Part shown: in pieces, positions 61,234 to 64,000 of the stretch
Layout of the letters: each line of letters opens with the position of its first letter
How positions within the stretch are numbered: the stretch's first letter is position 1
DNA from: Streptomyces sp. NBC_00820
GTDB lineage: Bacteria > Actinomycetota > Actinomycetes > Streptomycetales > Streptomycetaceae
Direction: 5' to 3'
DNA length: 64,000 nt
NCBI RefSeq assembly: GCF_036347055.1
Contig: NZ_CP108882.1
Coordinates: 6,064,001-6,128,000, forward strand
Translations under genes and position numbers: made by a program
Notes under the pieces: generated by a model
The model's database searches: none
Told to the model about the DNA's origin: nothing
Seen by the model: the letters and a program-made list of their open reading frames with translations, nothing else

Positions 61234-62562
61234 ATGCAGGCAGAACCGACGAAGTCTCTGGTGGGCCAGGAGTACGAGGTCGAGATCGGCCCCGTCGCCC
61301 ACGGCGGCCACTGCATCGCCCGCACCTCCGAGGGCCAGGTCCTGTTCGTCCGGCACGCGCTGCCCGGCGAGCGGGTCGTGGCGCGCGTGACCGACGGCGA
61401 GGAGGGCGCGCGCTTCCTGCGCGCGGACGCGGTGGAGATCCTGGAGGCGTCCAAGGACCGAGTCGAGGCCCCGTGCCCCTTCGCGGGCCCCGGCCGCTGC
61501 GGAGGCTGCGACTGGCAGCACGCCAAGCCGGGCGCCCAGCGCCGCCTGAAGGGCGAGGTGATCGCCGAGCAGCTGCAGCGCCTCGCGGGCCTCACCCCCG
61601 AGGAGGCGGGCTGGGACGGCACCGTCATGCCGGTCGAGGGCGACAAGCTGCCCGCCGGCCAGGTCCCCCAGTGGCGCACCCGCGTCCAGTACGCGGTGGA
61701 CGCCGACGGCAACGCCGGCCTGCGCCGCCACCGCTCTCACGAGGTCGAGCCGATCGACCACTGCATGATCGCGGCACCCGGTGTCAGCGAACTCGGCATC
61801 GAGGACCGGGACTGGTCCGGCATGGCCTCCGTCGAGGCGATCGCCGCGACGGGATCCCAGGACCGCATGGTCATCCTGGAGCCGCGCCCCGGTGCCCGAC
61901 TGCCGCTCGTCGAGCTCGACAAGCCGGTTTCCGTCATGCGCGTGGACGAGAACGACGGTGGCATCCACCGCGTCCACGGCCGCGCGTTCGTCCGCGAGCG
62001 TGCCGACGACCGCACCTACCGGGTCGGCAGCGGCGGCTTCTGGCAGGTCCACCCGAAGGCCGCGGACACCCTGGTCAAGGCCGTCATGCAGGGCCTGCTG
62101 CCCCGCAAGGGCGAAATGGCCCTCGACCTCTACTGCGGCGTGGGCCTCTTCGCCGGCGCCCTCGCCGACCGCCTCGGCGAGCAGGGTGCGGTCCTCGGCA
62201 TCGAGTCCGGCAAGCGTGCGGTGGAGGACGCCCGCCACAACCTGGCGAACTTCCCCCGGGTCCGCATCGAACAGGGCAAGGTCGAATCGGTCCTCCCGCG
62301 CACCGGCATCACCGAGGTCGACCTCATCGTGCTCGACCCGCCCCGCGCGGGCGCCGGCAAGAAGACCGTCGAACACCTCTCCTCCCTGGGCGCCCGCCGC
62401 ATCGCCTACGTCGCCTGCGACCCCGCTGCGCTGGCCCGCGACCTCGGCTACTTCCGCGCGAACGGCTACCGGGTGCGGACGCTGCGGGCGTTCGATCTGT
62501 TCCCGATGACGCATCACGTGGAGTGCGTGGCGATTCTGGAGCCGGTGAAGAAGGACGTCTGA
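61234..62562 (+). CDS. TrmA/RumA-family rRNA/tRNA uridine-C5 methyltransferase (RlmD-like)
   Basis: 442 residues from ATG 61234. An N-terminal TRAM-like domain (VGQEYEVEIGPVAHGGHCIA) precedes four [4Fe-4S] cysteines, Cys81, Cys89 and Cys92 in CPFAGPGRCGGCDW, and Cys177. The methyltransferase domain has ALDLYCGVGLFAGALADR (SAM), VLDPPRAGAGKK and catalytic Cys395 in AYVACDPAALARDL, with FPMTHHVE near the end. It methylates a uridine in rRNA or tRNA with SAM; target unassigned. Located just before the insertion-like tail of the window. Confidence 0.92.
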   Translation: MQAEPTKSLVGQEYEVEIGPVAHGGHCIARTSEGQVLFVRHALPGERVVARVTDGEEGARFLRADAVEILEASKDRVEAPCPFAGPGRCGGCDWQHAKPGAQRRLKGEVIAEQLQRLAGLTPEEAGWDGTVMPVEGDKLPAGQVPQWRTRVQYAVDADGNAGLRRHRSHEVEPIDHCMIAAPGVSELGIEDRDWSGMASVEAIAATGSQDRMVILEPRPGARLPLVELDKPVSVMRVDENDGGIHRVHGRAFVRERADDRTYRVGSGGFWQVHPKAADTLVKAVMQGLLPRKGEMALDLYCGVGLFAGALADRLGEQGAVLGIESGKRAVEDARHNLANFPRVRIEQGKVESVLPRTGITEVDLIVLDPPRAGAGKKTVEHLSSLGARRIAYVACDPAALARDLGYFRANGYRVRTLRAFDLFPMTHHVECVAILEPVKKDV

Positions 62563-62819
62563 CCTGCGGTTTTAATGGGTGCGCATGATGTGCGTCATGT
62601 GCGTTACGGGCGACATCTTGACGCTGAAATGACGCTCTCAGGGGTATCTTGACACTCATCTGACGCTCGTTCTGATAGGGCGTCAGGTGAGTTCCGGGAC
62701 GGGTCGGACCAGCGGCCCTGAACACTCCCGGTCGCTCCCAACGCGTACGGGGATGGTCCGCTTGGCCGCGTCGTCCCGTTCCAGGACCATCCGTCGCCCC
62801 CGCACCCGCGGGGGTGGTC

Positions 62820-63070
62820 CTCGACTGCCGTTCGCTGTGCGCCGCGCCCTGCTGGACCGGCACACCTGCGTCGGCGGCGAGGAAGTTACCGGCTGGGACC
62901 CGCACGAGTTCCAGCACTCCGGCCTGGCCCACCTCGGCGAGCAGGATGTCTCTCTGCTGCTGCTCATGGCGAAGTCGCGGCACAAGTCGGTCAGCGCCGC
63001 CCGGAAGTACTTCAAGCCCGGCGCGGCCGCGCTCGCCGAGGTCACCAGCCTGCTCGCCCCAGCGACCGCT
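62820..63070 (+). pseudogene. Tyrosine recombinase (phage-type integrase) C-terminal remnant
   Basis: The frame reads [20 protein letters not shown], then [20 protein letters not shown] and [16 protein letters not shown]: box II and III of a tyrosine recombinase, with the catalytic Tyr in RKYF and the His of SRHK. The box II arginine of HxxR is replaced by Gln (HEFQHS), and there is no upstream catalytic domain or start. A remnant of an integrated element. The frame continues downstream without a stop until 63907, but as non-native sequence. Confidence 0.8.
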
Positions 63071-63179
63071 GAACCGCGACACGGGCCACGCCGCAGGCTG
63101 TACAGCCCATGGCGTGGTCCGTGTCGGACCGGTCAACGCGGGCTGTCGGAAGGCCGGTTGAGATCCCTGGGCTCTGCCC

Positions 63180-63947
63180 ATGTCGAAGCAGCAGCGGGGC
63201 AAGAAGCACCGGACACCGCAGAAACGGGTCTCCCGTCCCTCCGTACCGCGTCCACACAGGGCAACTCCGGAACTGCCGGGGAGCATCGATCACACGGCAC
63301 GGATGCTGGAGCACGCCAAGCCGGACCAGATCGTGGAACTGGTGCTGCCCTTCCTGTGGGCGGCCCTCTCCGACGGCCGCGCGCCGGCGAACATCTGCGT
63401 CGATGCGTGCCTGACGCTGCGCAACGCCTACGGCCGGCTGGGAGTGCGGGCCGAACTCCTGCCGGTCACCGTGGCCATCCGGAAGAAGAACGGCACCGGA
63501 ACCCTCTACGGCTCGCTCACACCGACCTGGACGGGAACCTCGTGGAACGGGCACTGCGCCCTGGTGCTCCCCGGCTCCGAGCGGTTCGTGGACCCGACGA
63601 TCGAGCAGTTCGACGAGGTCCGGACGATCGGCATGGGCCCGATGGTCGGCAAGGTGGCCATGTCGACGCGCGAGGACGGCTCGCTGATGGAGCCGGGAGC
63701 GCAGGTGATGCTGCAGCGCGGAGACCTGGTGCTGACGTACACCGTCGCCGGCCCCGAGGCCCTGGCCTCCATCGTGGAACACCCGGACGAGGCGCAGGAC
63801 GTGCGGTTCCGCCTGTTGGATCAGAGCGGACAGGAACAGTGGCTGCGTGGCTGCGACTGGACGAGATCTCGCTGCCGCCGAACACTCCGGCCGCCTGGCC
63901 GCGCTGAGGATCGGAGCAGCGCGAAGCCCCAGGAACTCATGCCATGA
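63180..63947 (+). CDS. Orphan protein with possible Cys-His-Asp (transglutaminase-like) triad
   Basis: 255 residues, ATG start, no ribosome site visible. The N-terminal 35 residues are basic. Residues about 55-145 show [20 protein letters not shown] (Cys73/Cys77), [16 protein letters not shown] (His125) and [11 protein letters not shown] (Asp138), an order seen in papain/transglutaminase-like folds. The end is Arg-rich ([20 protein letters not shown]) and unlike the rest, while another frame reads [20 protein letters not shown], so a frameshift near 63840 is possible. It lies beside the recombinase remnant and may be acquired. Function unknown. Confidence 0.6.
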   Translation: MSKQQRGKKHRTPQKRVSRPSVPRPHRATPELPGSIDHTARMLEHAKPDQIVELVLPFLWAALSDGRAPANICVDACLTLRNAYGRLGVRAELLPVTVAIRKKNGTGTLYGSLTPTWTGTSWNGHCALVLPGSERFVDPTIEQFDEVRTIGMGPMVGKVAMSTREDGSLMEPGAQVMLQRGDLVLTYTVAGPEALASIVEHPDEAQDVRFRLLDQSGQEQWLRGCDWTRSRCRRTLRPPGRAEDRSSAKPQELMP

Positions 63948-63948
63948 C

Positions 63949-63968
63949 GCCCCCGCGCCCGCGGGGGC
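63949..63968. terminator. 8-bp GC hairpin after the orphan gene
   Basis: GCCCCCGC-GCCC-GCGGGGGC, two bases after the stop codon. Confidence 0.65.
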
Positions 63969-64000
63969 ACCCACCAGACCACCCCCGCACATGCAGAAAG

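Overview
The window is a high-GC actinobacterial chromosome segment and is almost certainly Streptomyces. The evidence is third-position G/C coding bias, frequent GTG and some TTG starts, ATGA/GTGA stop-start overlaps, and actinobacteria-specific families (SepH, DUF3093, DUF3159, DUF3710, DUF4193, DUF5998, DUF7455, CutRS). The gene order matches, from memory, the S. coelicolor core region downstream of hrdB, roughly SCO5821 onwards. I ran no database search, so family names come from motif recognition and genus or locus parallels from recall.

Left part (1-24.7 kb): the tail of a trypsin-like protease and a DUF7455 zinc-ribbon gene precede parE. A NarL/LuxR-type two-component system follows, then a DUF485 protein with an acetate-type sodium/solute symporter. 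Next is a NitT/TauT-type ABC importer flanked by two paralogous CitB/DcuR-type response regulators, only one of which has a CitA/DcuS-type kinase. Then come a sucrase/ferredoxin-like gene behind an iron box and two divergent citrate synthase genes sharing a palindrome; one of these enzymes carries an N-terminal DNA-binding domain. A CobW-type GTPase gene meets parC tail to tail, and a pair of M16 peptidase genes is divergent from parC. The theme is type II topoisomerase IV plus carboxylate uptake and central carbon metabolism.

Middle part (24.7-49.9 kb): a 15-bp tandem repeat and a ydaO-type c-di-AMP riboswitch lie before an M23 peptidase. Then follow a GntR regulator, HPr, a GNAT/acyl-CoA synthetase fusion, DUF5998, a phosphodiesterase, thymidine kinase, a VOC protein, a sulfurtransferase, sepH, a Pro/Ser-rich membrane protein, an aldonolactone oxidase, an MFS transporter, a C-terminal [2Fe-2S]-type ferrochelatase, an inositol-phosphatase-like gene, a 57-aa conserved gene, cutRS, DUF4193, a membrane protein, DUF3093, a hotdog thioesterase, dut and DUF3710.

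Right part (49.9-64 kb): a secreted alginate-lyase-family protein, an ABC ATPase without a partner, kdpDE without kdpFABC, an OB-fold protein, DUF3159, two TrkA-type RCK proteins, a 44-aa membrane peptide, a KimA-like potassium importer and a TrmA/RlmD-type RNA methyltransferase. KdpDE, TrkA and KimA read together as a potassium-homeostasis block, and the c-di-AMP riboswitch upstream fits the same second-messenger logic. The last 1.4 kb looks like an old insertion: a decayed tyrosine recombinase end beside an orphan protein with a possible Cys-His-Asp (transglutaminase-like) triad.

Non-coding structure is rich. There are many perfect intrinsic-terminator hairpins between convergent genes, several candidate operators (iron box, Crp-like site, several palindromes), and GC-rich degenerate repeats in many intergenic gaps. 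No rRNA, tRNA, CRISPR array or intact insertion sequence was seen.
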